Assembly (NCBI GenBank): GCA_947034895.1
Contig: OX344762.1
Span: 43,132,760 to 43,196,759 of the forward strand
Reading direction: 5' to 3'
DNA from: Rhytidiadelphus loreus
Taxonomy: Eukaryota > Streptophyta > Bryopsida > Hypnales > Hylocomiaceae
Length of the DNA: 64,000 nt
The notes under the pieces were generated by a model that made no database searches, had not been told where the DNA came from, and saw only the letters and a list, made by a program, of their open reading frames with translations. Of the stretch, positions 36,513 through 49,500 are shown in pieces; positions within the stretch are counted from its first letter, which is position 1; each line of letters begins with the position of its first letter. The position numbers and the translations under genes were made by a program.

Positions 36513-36743
36513 CGACCACAACACGGACCTGCATCTCGGATCTTGCTGGTGTTCGATCGATCGATGATGATCGAATTCCGAGTTCGAAAGTCTTTAATTT
36601 GTGTTTGTAAGAAATTGAAGGATTCCGATGATTGTTGGCTGGTACGCGCGTTCGTCATTTTGAATCGATCAGGATTTACTGTTGTGAATCGCGACTACAT
36701 CGAAGCTGAGAATTGAAGAGTTCAGTTAGCTAGCTAGGACGTC

Positions 36744-39700
36744 ATGGCGGGTGATGCGAGTGAAAGTAGTGCAAGCGGTGGTGAAGATTTGAGGACGCTG
36801 GAGTACACACCAACTTGGGTATTGGCCACGGTGTCCACGGTGTTCGTCGTTATCTCCATTGCTGTCGAGCGCCTATTGCACGTCCTTGGAAAAGTACGCA
36901 CGCTTCCTCCTTAATTCCACTGTACTTTACAATTCTTAATTGTCAGTTGCTGTTATCACTGCAAATTATGGCATACTTTGATGAAGACGACGTGTACCCA
37001 CAATGAGGTTGTCTAGCTCTGGTTCCCGGATTGCCATTGCCGGTTTAATTACACTTACTGTTGGTATTAACAGCAAAATATATGCATCTGATTTTCCCAG
37101 TTCGCCTCGTTTCCCTGATTTCCCCCCCTCTTAGTCCAAATTCATCTGGAAAACTTTTAATATACTGGTGAAGGAAAGAAGGAAACAAGATCTCTTGAAT
37201 CAGCAATCCCTTAAACAATTTGAAAAATTGAAACTGAACGAATTTGTGCAGAAAATTGGCCAGCTGCAGCGTCGTTAAATTCTATCGTGTACGTGCAGCT
37301 AGTTGTCTCACTGGACTGAACTGAATTTGTTACTAGAGCTACCCTTTGATTAATGATTACTGTCTGCTGAGTTCGTTGTTCCTAATTCTGGCCGTGCAGT
37401 ACCTCCGCGAAAAGAATCGGAAACCACTCCTTGCGGCTTTGCTAAAAATGAAGGACGGTGAGTATCTGCTCACAGTTGCATCCTGGTCTTGCCGCAAGCT
37501 TCGGAATCACCAATTGTTCCACGTCGCAGTTCCACGTTTTTTCAATATTTTTTTCGTAACCATGCATCCATGATTCATTGCAAGCTTAAGTACAAGCTTT
37601 ACATATATGCACCGATCTTGTTTCCGAGTCAGGTTCCCAATCAGGCGGCCTGATTCGCGTTGGGTCACATGTTCCGGCAAGAGTGCAAGACAATTAAGCC
37701 AATTGCGAAAATAGCGTGTCTGACAGTGGACATCACGACAAGCTAATATTAACTGTCTGTGAATATTCCGGTTTGGCAGAGCTGATGTTGATGGGATTCA
37801 TTTCGTTAACGATCACCATCCTGCAAGACCCCGTTTCGCGCATCTGCGTTCGGGAATCTGTTTACAACAAATGGACCCCGTGTGACGTTTCGAAGCGACC
37901 GGTAACGGCTGCTGCACCGTCTGCATACGAAGCTGAAGCGCCGGCTCATAGACGGCGTCTCTTGGCGACAAAATCGACCAACACTTGTGTAGCGGTAACG
38001 TCAAGCTCTCCGTAGTACTCCTAACCTCACGATTTTAGAATTTTGAATATTTGACTAATTGGCATGTTCCAGAGCACCAAAACTGACGCCCAGAGGTCTC
38101 AAAACTAGGATAAGCGAGTGGACTTCACCGGAACCCGGCATTTTGAAGAACACAAAGTTTGCTTTGCCTCTCTGAACAGCAGATTTTCGACGACTCGACG
38201 CTGAGTCATGATTCTTTGCAGAAGCAAGCAACTGAGTCTTTTCTGTCACTAATTGATAATTTGTTGACTGATTTCGAACAGGGATACGAACCATTCATTT
38301 CAACGGAGACGATCCACCAGCTGCATATTTTCATCGTCGTGATGGCGTTAGTACACGTGGTGTACTGTTGCCTCACGTTGCTGCTCGCCCTGGCGAAGGT
38401 AAGGACGTCGTACCAGCGTCTTATCAATTAGCGTGTTAATTTCCGATTGTGGAATTTTTTGATATTCAAGTGAAGAGCGCTCTAAATAACCCTGAGACTA
38501 GTAGTAATAGATCTGAGGTTCCATTGGGCCTGAAAAATTTCTAGTCTCTTGAAAGGTTGTCATTGTAACAAACACTGCAACACCTAGCTCCCATATCAAC
38601 CCACTTTCTGCAAATTTACGACATTTTTCTCAAAAAAACACACACCGATTTCACAAAATTTGAAGAGACTTCAGCTAGCTAGCTTTCACGGCTCTAGCGT
38701 ATGTGGCTTCATGGCCGTGGTCAAGATTTCATAGAATAGCATAGTGACTATAGTCCAGTGGAAAAGCTAGCGCCTAGCAGACCAAGCTCACAAATTCGCG
38801 CGTTATGGATTGATATCAGGTGTATCGGTGGCGAAAGTGGGAGAGGGAAGCCCACGAAGCAGCAGCCCAAGCAACAATTCCAGGTATTAGTTTGTGGTCA
38901 ACCAAATTAGAAATACGTGTTTCTCATTCCCTGTAAGCTGCTTCCGAGTGACTGTTGGCTTCAAGTTCAGGACTCCTGGCTGGCTCGGAAGTCGACACTA
39001 TCACTGTCAAGATCAAGAATAATCAGTTCTTTGACTGTAGACTATACCTGCCAGATTGTGATCGATGCCGAACAATTATTCCATCAGGTTCAGAGTCAAG
39101 GAGTGTGGGTCCGATCTTTGGCTAGGAATCATTATTATATAATTAAATTTACTTTAATAATTGGTGTCGATCTGTGCAGACCTGATTGAGAATGTCACGT
39201 ATAGGCGGCAGTCGACGTTTGTGCGGTACCATACGTCGAAGCCATGGAGCAGATCCAGATTTGTTGTGTGGATGGTAATTAAGTCCGTTACGTTTGATGA
39301 TTTGATTTCTTTTCTGATCGAGGTACATATATATAATTGAGGTCTACACGTACCTCCACGTAATTATAGAATAATCGTGGTGATGTAACTAAAAGGGTTC
39401 TGAAATGGGGTGTTTGTTGTGCAATGCATGAATCCACAGGTTTGCTTCTTTCAGCAATTTTACATTCCGCGCGCGGACTACATGGCCCTTCGCCTCAGTT
39501 TCATCACCGTAAGTGTTGGTGTCGCACTTGTAGCTATTAATTATCCTATGCATGGCAGAGAAATTTTCATGCTTTGCTTCAATTCAGTATTTCAGTCCAG
39601 TACGTTTGATTGCACTCATGGAATAATGGCTGCGCATGCACTTGGGAATGAATTGCAGAAACATAATTTGAAGGACTCATACGACTTCCATGCGTACGTG

Positions 39701-42421
39701 GTTCGCACCATGGAGGACGAGTTCGAGACCATTGTTGGCATCAGGTATCCTCAGATTCATCTAGTTTTTTCTTTTTTTAAGGTCAATTTCTTCCCTTCGC
39801 TTGGCACAAGCATGCATCTGACTGTACATGGAATTCCATCAAGAGAAATTAATGTCTGATATTAATATTGCCTTTGAGTTCGTTAATTTCTGTGTGCAGT
39901 ATATGGTTGTGGGGCTCCGTGCTGGCGTTCTGGTTTCTGAATGTGGACGGTTCTCAGTTGTATTTTTGGACGTCGCTCCTCCCTATCATTGTGAGTTCCA
40001 CTTTGATACCATTGATTTAGGTTTCAAAGCACCCACCTTGAAAAGTGCCAATGTCGTGAATGGAAAACCGGCAATTCCATGGATGTTGACATTCATTTAC
40101 ATATTAGCTTTAATTTCCCGATATTATGAAAATTCATATGCAAATTGCATATATTGTGATGGAAATTTCGTCAATTGAACGAAATTGACGTTACGGATGT
40201 TATGCAATGGCCAGGTGGTGTTCGTGATCGGGACGAAGCTTCAGCACGTGATTGCGACGCTAGCGTTGGAGAGTGGCGGCAAGCTCGGCGCGGCGCGGCA
40301 CCTCACCTTGGGCATGGGGGTGATAACGCCGCGCGACCAGCTGTTTTGGTTCAACCGCCCGCGCTGGCTGCTTTACGTCATCCACTTGCTCCTCTTCGAA
40401 ACCGCTTTCGAATTCGCAACCTTCATCTGGCATGTGGTAAGTACGCAGACAGACACAAATATGTACATGCACTTGCTTCACGTCACAGCTAGAAATTCAA
40501 AATGTCCATCTATGAAATTTCGAAGAATGAATTCCACAGTGAATGTCTAGTGATGATAGAATACGATACACTAGGGTACATTCCGAAAATTATATATAAG
40601 GAATGGAATTTGGACAGGAATGGACAGTTGTCCAAGTTCCATTCTGAATTTCTCTTTCGCAGTCTGGTTCACTGGCTTTGCAACGAGTTAGCACTGCCCA
40701 GGTTTAGTTTTCGAGTCTGAAATAACGAAGTACGCAATGTTTAGTTAATAATCTACTTTTCCTGATGCAGTGGCAATTCGGGTATAACACCTGCTTGTTG
40801 GAGTCCGATAAGCTATTCGTCTGGGGTCGCCTCTCCAGCGCGTATGTATTCATTTTACCTTCACACCTTTGAATTTTATCCCGGAAGGGCCGAGGTCAAG
40901 TTTGATTTGAAATTGCGGTTTTGAGTAGGTTATACTGATCGAGACTTTTTCTTTTGTCCACTTTTGTTTAGGAATTTTTCTTTTCTTTTGTTCTTGACCA
41001 ACACATGAATGCAATTGATGTTCTTCGCTGATCCTGGTGATCTATCAAAATGGGCCACGTCCGTCTGAATTCTTTTAAAAAGAGTGGGTCAAAATCTAAA
41101 TGGGACAAAGAAAAGGTCAAAATCTCCATACGATCGATATCGACCTTCTCAAAATTGGGTTAAAATCACACACGGAGCCTAGTGTGCGTGGGCCTCTCCC
41201 GGGGAAATTCAGTTCAGGGGTTAATGTAGCTTGTTTCAGTGTGCATTGGAAAGCATGCCTTCTGGAAGAGAGTACCCATACAATTATTTCCACGCGGGAT
41301 CATGATTCTTCTAGATAGTTTTTGAAGAAAGAGATCGATGAAGCATAACTGTGCTAAGGCGGAATGTGGGGAGGTCTGGTTACAGATTGGCAGTGCTTCT
41401 GTTTTCGAGCTACAGCACTTTGCCGCTGTACGCGCTGGTGACGCAGATGGGCAGCAGCTACAAGAAGGCGATGGTGACGAAGAACGTGGAGCGCGTGCTG
41501 CTCAGGTGGCACAAGGATGCCAAGCATCGGCTCAAGGAGGCCAGTTCAGTCAAGGGCGGCGGCAGCAGCGACGGGAGCCCTCCGCCCAGCAGCGCCAGCA
41601 TGGTGGTGCACTTCAAGTCCAAAGTCACCTTGGCCGCGCGCGCCAGCTTTCCTGCGCCCACCGCGGTCCGCAACATGGACCCCGGCGCCCAGAACAGGTA
41701 CGAAATCCTGAAACCTTTGAAACGGAAACCCGAACCACGATTCTCTCTTTTTGAATTTTCACATTCTGAGCAATAATTATGCACCATTCTTGAGTTGCGC
41801 TCTTCATACCGGAGGCCTGTTTGCTATGCAAGTATAAATTTGTTAGCTTTTTAAAAGGACAGATTAGTAGGTGGCAAAATGCTGAGGTTCACTCGGACAT
41901 GCACATGAGACTTCATAGAAATGCAATAGCTTCCTCTTTGGTGAATTTGATGTTGCATCTTAATGTGATTTTCAACATGTTTCAATGCAAGGTTTGCTCT
42001 AGTAGGCTTAGGGTTTGAACGTTCCAATGTATGTTTTTCCAACTGAAGGTTCTTTCTGACACACAGACACACTAGAACAGTGGAACCCACTCAGGGACCC
42101 AAATGAATATGCATAGGTTCCTTCTAAAGTTGGTTGGACATGATACAATGTGGCAGGAGCTTGGATTCATCACCATCGACAGTGCTGCCTTTTTACATGC
42201 GACAATTGCGACCAGAACCACCGATTCCAGGTTCATTGCGAGAGCCACACACTAGTCCTGAAACACGCCCTGCACAGACTTCATCAACAAGTGCACCACC
42301 ATCGTCCACTACCATAGGACAGGTGGAGTACCTGCCACCCCACCCTGCGTTCAATCACAGCCGACCGGCACAGCTTCAACGTCAAAGCTCAGCTCCCAAT
42401 TTTCAAATCCACCCTTTTTGA
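36744..42421 (+). CDS. MLO: MLO family seven-span membrane protein
   Basis: Thirteen exons join in phase to 1878 nt (625 residues): 36744-36893, 37400-37457, 37780-37994, 38282-38398, 38820-38883, 39180-39274, 39440-39508, 39596-39744, 39900-39990, 40215-40436, 40771-40841, 41386-41697 and 42157-42421. Family landmarks in order are LEYTPTWVLATVSTVFV in TM1, ELMLMGFISLTIT (70-82), loop cysteines in RICVRES, TPCDV and TNTC, HQLHIFIVVMALVHV, YRWRKWE, YDFHAYVVRTMEDEFETIVG, WGSVLAFWFLNVDG, LFWFNRPRWLL, and STLPLYALVTQMGSS. The predicted calmodulin-binding helix lies around residues 465-485 (VERVLLRWHKDAKHRL). The C-terminal tail is rich in P, S and T. MLO proteins sit in the plasma membrane and are linked to calcium signalling, tip growth and, in some clades, mildew susceptibility; the clade is not assigned here. 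The least certain junction is the acceptor at 39595/39596, since the loop it creates is slightly long. Confidence 0.95.
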
Positions 42422-43538
42422 TATCCGGCATTTCAACAAACGCTTCTATTCTATGTGTACCAAAAAAAGGGTTACCTATGTATCACCATGGTTTCGCACA
42501 ATGTAGGCTATCTTGAAGTGTAATGGAGATTATTGCGGCAATAGTTTGTTTTTTCCTGCTTCTGGAACATTTTTTGCTGCTTATTTGGTAAATGATAAGT
42601 AGTAGTTGGTTGCAATCAAGCATAGGCATGTTGAAAAGGTAAAGATGAGGAATTATAGGTAGTAGCAATCACCACTCATTGAATCGGAGGAGAGAATCTC
42701 AGTCCTTTAATGTACAAAACTACTGTACTATAGGTTGGGAGCATTGGTCAATTATTTAACCTCCACCAGTTAGATCCAGAATACAGCAGGAGATGATGTA
42801 CAATTTCGATGCATGTGCAAGGTAATGTGCATTATCACTAGCAAATAACAACTGATGCACTCAACTCTGTCTCTCTCGATGGTGTGTAATGGAAATAGGA
42901 CAAATGCTAGGTTGAAAAAGTACTAGCTCGTTCAAAATACTAGAATAATACTGTTACGTAACAGGTTTGATTTTCTTGTGAGTTGCATCACATTACTGCC
43001 ATTAACACATGGAAGCCTGTTAGTGACAATCCAACATGGAAAAACCTCGATCCTAGTTTGGTAGCTATGAAATGTAAGCCAATTTCTCCGGTTTTGAAAT
43101 TAAGTAGCTCTCTACCAACTATTGCACCAAGAAAAATGTTAATCAACAATCTTGAAAGCAAACATACACAACACTGACATAAGAAGAGTCTGAAGTACGA
43201 AGCTCCAAAGTGGATACAAGTGTTTGAAAAAAACACTCCGCACAAAAGGCTGAAAAAACACTGACGCGTAGAACCTAACAGTGAAATTTTATATACAGTT
43301 AAGCAAAAAGAAACCTCTTACGAGCTCAGACAGGCGGGCTAGTGAAGTTGAACTTCAATATTAATACCTCAAATAATCCTAGATCTATCTCAACTTCGCC
43401 ACATATATGAACCTAGAGGTCATATAGGCTAGACCTGAATGATTACAAATGAATAGAAGGAATCATCGCAAGTGTACAAAATGAACACTCTACACTGGAA
43501 ATAGAGACATTCCCCAAACAGAGGAGGATAACAAGGGC
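42422..43538. other. Space between the convergent MLO and GRV2 genes
   Basis: About 1.1 kb that must hold the 3' untranslated regions of both genes. No further gene or repeat is evident. Confidence 0.5.
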
Positions 43539-46500
43539 TCACGGCTGTCTTCCAGCTCCACTGGTATCTGAAGCATGGGTACCAGAAAGTCTAACCATTG
43601 CTGATCGAGAAGAAGGTTGAGGAAGAGCATATTTTACAACTCCGGAGGAGCCCTCAATGAGACCAGCTATACCTGCTGCCGCAGTTTGAGCATTTGAAGG
43701 TAGGAAAAGATCATGCTTTTGGTCCTTATACGCACTCCACACCTAACATATCCAAAACAGGAACTCATTTTTATCAGCATTCCCTATAAACTAGAACCCG
43801 AATTGAAGCACAGAAAAAATATTATTCCTTCTTTGGTAAGCCTAGAGGTGCCTGTAACCATCAGCACAACGTATTAATATGACTAGCGAATACAGAGCGA
43901 GCTTTCAGTGAAAGGTATGAAAAAGAGATCGTACATCTGATGATGATAAAACATCTTGAACTCTAGCAGAGTGAGCACCCTCGCCAGCAAAGGCTTGTAA
44001 AACCTGCACCCAAAATAATCCAACTCTGAATCTCATAATAGCCAATTTAGGTTTCTCAGAGGAGCAACCTAAGAAGTCAACGCAACGAAACACTGACAAA
44101 CATAAATCTGATGATCATCGGTCACACAGGAGTCTTAACTGGGCTGCATGAGGGCCTTTCAAGCTGCAAACTACCTGAAGGTCAAATATAAAGAAACTTT
44201 GCAAGAGGAAGCTGAGGTGTGGCGTAACATACCTCAACAGCCAAAACACGCCCTACAGAGGCTTCATTTTCATTCCATTTCATCTGAGACATTAGTCCAT
44301 TCCTTCCTCCAGCTCGCCAGTCTAAAATACCGAGCAGAACTTCCACCAAACCCGCTCTACACATCACGAAGTCGGAATATGAAAATCAAAATCAAGTTGA
44401 CGAAAAAATACATCCTCGATAGCTCAGCATCCATAAAAAGTAATGTTTATTCAGTGCTAAAACAGCTAGCCAAGTATAGTCAGACCGTAAAGTAACACCA
44501 ATAATTCAGGACGCTACTTGCATAAATATATAAACAGAGAGCCATAAAAGAAAGAGTTCATAATAGAACATGCAAGACGGTGCTTACTTCAATCCTTGAG
44601 CAACAAGTGCATCACGGGCACGATTGCCTGCAGCAACCACTCTCTTGAGTGTTTCCAGGGCCAAGACACTGCCTCCAGGCCATCCTATGGCCTTCATTAA
44701 AAGGGGCACAATCTGAAGTTCATCCAAAACAGATCATTATGAAACAAATCTCCTGAATTTATTTGGTCTCGACATTGAATAAATGCAAAGCCGCACCACG
44801 GATGCCAAAAATGGCAAAGTGTAGATAAAATAATGACCACTAAAACTATACAGAAATGGCCGATCGGCAAGAATAGGCAATAATAAGAACACAGTAAACC
44901 AAGATCCATTGAAAGATACCAAACACAGTGGATTGGGACATTAAATGCAGACATTGCCAAGCCAAAGCAAAGGTGAGTGGGTCTAGCATTAAAACGAACA
45001 AAATGAAGTTCCGTAAAATTAATTACGAACCTGAGGCGAGCCCATTCCTGGTGTAGCCATAGCTTCTGCACAAGGCGTGGAAGCAGCCAACTGGTGCAAC
45101 ACCCTGAGGCAGCTCAATCGAACCTGTTCTTGAGGAGTCTGATTTCCAAACAAGCTTTCGGCATCTTCAGCGTCCCAACTAGGGTCCCTGCCTCGGCTCT
45201 CACTCTTGGCTAAAACATTCTGAGAAGATGCCGAAGAGACGATACGACCTTCATTAGCCATCGCTGAAACCAGCTTTGGCACATACCCCAAATGAGCAAC
45301 GTGGTCCGCCAGTAGAGGCTGCACACGTAGAAGTGACACTAGAGCAGCGGAGAGAAGTAATGGAAGCTGTGGGTCCACTTGAGATCCACCCCTTGAATGC
45401 GTAGCTGCAGCTGCTGTTACATATTGGTCCAGTAAACCTTCTAAGAACCGCTTTGGGTTCCTGAGAGGAAACTTTGGATCCTTGAGAAACAACCGAACGT
45501 ACACTCCACCAACCTGACAGAGGTAAATAAACCAAACCAATGAAGCTTCGTAGGAGAAACAAGACATGAAACAAGAACAGAGGAATGATATCGAACAGTG
45601 AAGAAACCATATGGAGACAATGTCTATTACATCGCAAAACATTCTCATGTACAAGAGTGAAAACTACAAAAATATGGAAGAAGCACCTGAGGCTCTTCGT
45701 TAACGTCTTGCTGCCCAGACGAATTATCAGGGAGATCCCACTCCACCACTTTGCCTTTGGTTTGTTCTCTGTAAAGATCAGCTGCCATGGTGGCCAGCTG
45801 CGCACCAAGAGATGCCGCCATTGCAGGGCTCCATACGAGCTCCGGAGTCTCGCTACTTTGCTCCAGGGCTGCTACTACTGCATCCCCTGGCCCATCCCGG
45901 ATGGAAGAAACCAATCCATCTGGAAGGAACCGTGCCACAGTGATGGCTACTCGAGGTCCGTGCATGGGTTGCCCCACAAGCTTTCCTAACAAGGATGCCG
46001 CTGCTATTCTCGTCTGACTAGAGACTTCTTCTGAAAATGAAAATATGTAAAAAAATAAAAATCAGTAATGACGTCAGGCACATGGTAATACCCATACGAA
46101 TAAAGAGTTGGACTCAACAAAATTTCAAACTAAATCAGGAACACGCAACATACCTTCAACAAACAGAAAAGCTCCATAAATTAATTCTGTGCGATCATTT
46201 CAGTGCAGTAACAAATACTTAAGAAGTCCTAATGCAATAGGCAAAAATACCTTATAACATAAGGATTAGATACGTACTAACTTTAGGCTACTTTGCACAC
46301 TGCTTCCTGCATTCCATTATTATTAAATTTAATCCTAATTCATTCCTGCTTAACTTAATGACCTACATAAGCGTACTAAGTGATGTAAAAATTTCCCGAT
46401 CTTCTAATCACAAACCTTGGCCAGGTAGAACAAGTTGAAGTATGTACACCACTCCCCCATGCTTGGCAGCTGCCCAAGCAAGTTCGGATGTGCTTGCTAG

Positions 46501-49500
46501 GGAGTACAGAACCCTTAAAGCATCTGACCTGCAAGCAGGAGCACAGTGCAACAACTGGAGGAGGAGAAGTAACGCCGAACGGTCAGCTACCAAAGCTTCC
46601 ACACACGATGCTTGCATAGTGAGTCGTGCAAGAACGTCGAGGCAAAGTTGTGGCACTTCGGCACTGGAAGGTCCCGTATCCAATAAACAATTCAGCAGAG
46701 GTGCGAGTCTTTCTTTGGAAGAGAAAACTGATGTCAGCTCTGCGTCTGCACTCAAGATATTCTGCAAGCACAACAAATGATAATGCTATAAGCGCTTTCT
46801 TATTTTCAAGAAGTGCAAAGCAAAATAAGGGGTGCAGAGAGAATTAATAAACATTATGAATTGAAATTAGATTCACCCCTATGGCGCAGCTATGAACCAA
46901 TACCACTCTAACTACTAGTGCACTCATAAGAACGTCCTCTCCAGTTGCTTTGTTCATGAAACAACAAAGGAAATCAATTAGAGCATCAATGCAAACCTAG
47001 AGGACCACAAGCACGCGGATAATGCTAAAAATAAAAGGATTGAAACTTTAATCATACCTGTAATGCCTTCAGCGCCATAGTGAGGTTCTTGACAAGAGTC
47101 TTTCCGGGTGACTCGTTAGAGCTTGGACTAGTTACAGCAGCAGTTACTACAGAAGGAACATCTTCCCCTCTCTCCTCTCCTTCCTGAGTCTGAGATTTCC
47201 CTTCAGTCGGATCTTCAATTGGATCTGGAGGCACTGGAGGTCCCGCATCTTCACTTGCCCCGGTCTCCGCGACAGCCTGTGGCATTGGTTGAGGCTCCGG
47301 AAGAACTTCAACCTCTGCCGATAATCTCTGTCTCGCTTCAACAACGTTGCTGATATAATCTACTAAAGCCTCACAAAGATGTTGGCCATTCGCAATTTCT
47401 GAATCTGGCTGCTCATTATAAACTCTCAAGTACACATCTCCAACATGTAGCTCACTCGTCAGCACCTTGTAATTGAAGTCCTGCGCTGCTTGCATGTCAT
47501 AAGTGCCGTCCGCAAGCTGAGACATACGCTGGTTCTCAACAAAATTTAGTAGTTCAGCTCTCATTGCTGAGTTCCAGATTATCTGCATAACAACCACTTC
47601 CAATCAGTGTGATTGAAGTCATGGCTTGATCAAATCATTGTAGTCACGAAAGCTATGCAGTTTGGGACCTGGCATCGTTCCTAATTTCTTACTAGCCTCG
47701 ATGCTGTCTTCCTCGCCCTTATTGCACTGTTCACTCCTAAACATTGACAAACAGAAGGCATGAATTTGAGGCATGAAAACCAACAGACCTGAGGAGACTC
47801 AACATTAGAGTTGAGATTTCGAAGCAAGTCTCTAGGGGACTCGTTACTCAACATGGCCGCAAGTTTTGGCGTTAACATCTCCCGCAAAGCTTTGGCAGCA
47901 ATTTCATTGGGGGGAGTAAAAAGATCATCCTCCAGGAGACCAGCTAATCTAGCTAGTGCACGCACTGCAAGCATTGCATGCATGTTCTTTGCAGTTTGAA
48001 TACTATTCCCAATTTGTGGTCCACTCGCAGAGCTGTGTTCAGCTGTGGAATCGTATTGTAAAAGCAGAGGCGTCAGGAACCTGAAAAAAACAGTCATGGA
48101 TATCAATATTCAATCGATCATAATCAGCTAGATCCCGAACCTCATGGACAAAAATTACGCAGTAGAATTCTATGACCTTGGCACCTAAATAGAAATATTG
48201 TTACGGATCTCAAATCTTAAGGCAACTATATTCGTATTATAGATAGAAGAGCATAAGCACCATTGGCAACTAGATTCGATATAGGGAACATTTGGCATTA
48301 CAACTAAAAATATTAATTTGATTAACACACAAATTCAAATGACTAGGCAAAGGAAACTGACCAGATCACTCCAGCCTTCAAGAGAGCATCTTGAAGTTTG
48401 GGTGATGCTGCCAAATGAGCAACGGTTTGTAATGCAGCCTCAACCGCTGTTGTGACCAACTCCAGTTCACAGCAGTGTACAACATCAACTGTGAATCCTG
48501 CATAATGTAGCATCTCTTGACGTGCACTTTCGAATGTACTCAAACCTGGCAAACAACCAACACCTGCGTAAGTTATAAATGAAAACTGCATGCATACCCA
48601 TGAAAATGCAGGGCTCTAAACATACCCATGAAAAGCCACTACAACAGTAAACTTCAAAAGCCATAAACGATAAATTTTTATCAACCTAAAATTGCGGGTA
48701 ATTTGAATAAAAAGGTCCAGACATCTTATCGAAACCTTCGGTGAATACACAAAAAAGCACTGAGCATGAGCGAAAAAGTACCGGAGAAAGTGCGCATAAT
48801 GTTGCTCACAATCACAGCAGCTGGATCTGTTGAGGGTGTAGTCCTTTGAACAACACTCATACACCGAGCCAGTAAAGTGGCGAGTAACGATATACCTCCG
48901 TCGCGTACAAGCTCCTCTCCGTTCAATGCAGAAGAACAACATCTGCAGACACAAACATTCCTGTCAGCATCCGTTCCATATCGTTCAAGGATACAATCAC
49001 AAAGAGCAAGAGGGTAGTTGGCACTTACGTAAGCCATATTAATTCAGTCGCGGCCTCTAGGAGAGGTGCTCGCTCTGGGGAAAGAAAAGTGTTGTCATCA
49101 CGGTCTATTGTGATCACGTTCAGCAGCATCGGATATCCCGCATATTTGAAGGGCTCCAAAACAGTTCCATACCTACTGAAAAGGATGCATTGCGCTTTCA
49201 ACAGAAGCTGCAGCCGCCAAGGCTGAGGACCTTGCAGACCTTGTAACGTGGCCTGTAATGAACCAAAATTTACTTTTAGCTTAGTCCTTTTGAAAATCGA
49301 AAGGACAAAAAGCTTCTTATAAAATTCAATTCCACAGGCTTCAAAGCGAAATCAAGAGAACAGTTCATGCATGCAAATAACTCTTTCACATGGCCACTGC
49401 AGTGTTCACCTGTAATCGTTCGTAGGCTTTCTGAACAGCTACAAACTTCTCTCTCCCTTGTGGGTTCTTGTCTGGATGATATCTCATAGCCAACCTCCGA

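Noticed and set aside
37813..38004. Minus-strand and alternative-frame ORFs over MLO and GRV2 exons
   Set aside because: They overlap recognised exons in other frames and contain no domains.
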